A DNA stretch of 12,846 nucleotides from an uncultured Marinobacter sp. GTDB lineage: Bacteria; Pseudomonadota; Gammaproteobacteria; Pseudomonadales; Oleiphilaceae. The notes beneath the pieces are model-generated. The model saw only the letters and a list, made by a program, of their open reading frames with translations, was not told the origin of the DNA and did not search any database. A program made the position numbers and the translations under genes. Below, in pieces: positions 12,193 to 12,846 of the stretch. Each line of letters starts with the position of its first letter. The stretch's first letter is position 1. The stretch covers positions 1-12,846 of the forward strand of contig NZ_CAMPJO010000023.1 of the NCBI RefSeq assembly GCF_946886895.1, written 5' to 3'.

Positions 12193-12721
12193 TAGTTAGC
12201 CGTTTCCACCGCTCTAAAAGTGCCGCCATTATCAGAAAGCGGTCATTATTGGCAGTGTGAAATACGCCTCGAAAATGTCCGCTCAGGGTGAGAGGCATCA
12301 ATGTTCGCTTTTGTTTAGCAGCAACCAAAGCTCCTCTGGCCGAGGAGGTTCATGAGAAGCACGATTTTCATGCTGTATGAAGTATCTGGTGAACCAGGCC
12401 AAGCCGCTGGCCAACCAGACCATTGTTTCAGAGAGAGTTATTGAGGCTGGCTAGTTCGATGAACAACAACACTGCGCATAAGTTAAACGTCATGCACTGT
12501 ATCTTTTAGTTCATGAGTTTTTGTTGGATTTGCCTGTAGCCCAGTGACTCTGAGGTTTCCTGCGAATATCCCGAGACTCGCCATTTTTCTCTTACACGCA
12601 GTGCAGTAATTGACTCATGGCCCGTCGAGCAACGCGCGCATGTGTTCTCCAAAGTGCAGTTTGGTCGCAAAGCGAACGTTCAAATTTTGGACAGTGCTCG
12701 CGTTGACCAGAGCCGGAGCGA
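12193..12721. other. Non-coding relic region between the TIME-like element and merA
   Basis: No convincing gene. It contains 12229-12286, about 70% similar to the res-like region at 3081-3140; a copy (12300-12317) of the 18-bp sequence also found at 2965-2982; and a hairpin CTCCTC/GAGGAG (12331-12346). A small frame starts at ATG 12352 behind a strong GAGGAGG (30 codons), and a second short frame MKYLVNQAKPLANQ starts at 12375; neither is recognised. On the minus strand a frame ending at 12615 (…NVRFATKLHFGEHMRALLDGP) looks like a protein tail of unknown family. Confidence 0.5.

Positions 12722-12846
<125 letters not shown>

Noticed and set aside
12128..12328. Minus-strand 66-codon frame across the right repeat of the TIME-like element
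   Set aside because: It spans the 38-bp repeat, the res-like copy and the 18-bp repeat, so its coding appearance is explained by non-coding mobile sequence; no recognised family.

Overview
This window reads as a mosaic accessory (plasmid or genomic-island) segment from a proteobacterium. Codon use, the mer genes, the Tn3/IS66-type relics and the sulfite/cytochrome genes fit a gammaproteobacterium, perhaps a marine or halophilic pseudomonad/Marinobacter-like host. The host guess is weak; the mosaic character is directly visible.

Layout. (1) 1-1010: a mercury operon reading leftwards (merT, then merP running off the left edge), with divergent merR and a textbook MerR promoter/operator between. 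(2) 1011-2782: a second MerR-family regulator convergent with a small MerF-like cysteine-rich membrane protein, and upstream of that an ACR3/BASS-type arsenic-resistance-like permease. (3) 2783-3762: the C-terminal scrap of an IS66-type transposase, a res-like site and an orphan serine resolvase with no transposase gene. (4) 3918-5727: a YeiH-family exporter, and divergent from it the wreck of a MerR-HMA-CcdA metal operon: the MerR gene has lost its recognition region, the HMA protein is intact, and CcdA stops after about 25 residues. (5) 5720-10506: a sulfite module made of a cytochrome c/beta-propeller protein, an ECF sigma factor, its ZAS-type membrane anti-sigma, a Tat-exported molybdenum sulfite dehydrogenase (SorT/SorA-like) and a small cytochrome c (SorU/SorB-like). 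Two near-identical ECF promoter elements precede the propeller gene and the sigma gene. (6) 10538-11964: an intact CcdA-like gene and an HMA-plus-membrane protein gene, each behind its own MerR-type promoter. (7) 11940-12192: a 253-bp element bounded by 38-bp Tn3-family inverted repeats with no transposase, i.e. a TIME/MITE-like element, whose left repeat supplies the stop codon of the HMA-membrane gene. (8) 12193-12721: non-coding, relic-rich DNA. (9) 12722-12846: the 3' end of a leftward merA.

How it fits together. The sulfite module looks self-contained: the sigma/anti-sigma pair would sense sulfite or a related stress and switch on the periplasmic cytochrome/propeller protein, the sigma operon itself and probably the sulfite dehydrogenase downstream. 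YeiH next door may export sulfite or sulfate. The metal genes form a second theme, with at least four MerR-type promoters (merT, merF-like, ccdA, HMA-membrane) and two intact MerR-family regulators. The sulfite module sits exactly between a broken and an intact copy of ccdA, and merA/merTP fragments face the same way at both edges, so recombination, duplication or circularity should be considered when interpreting the region.
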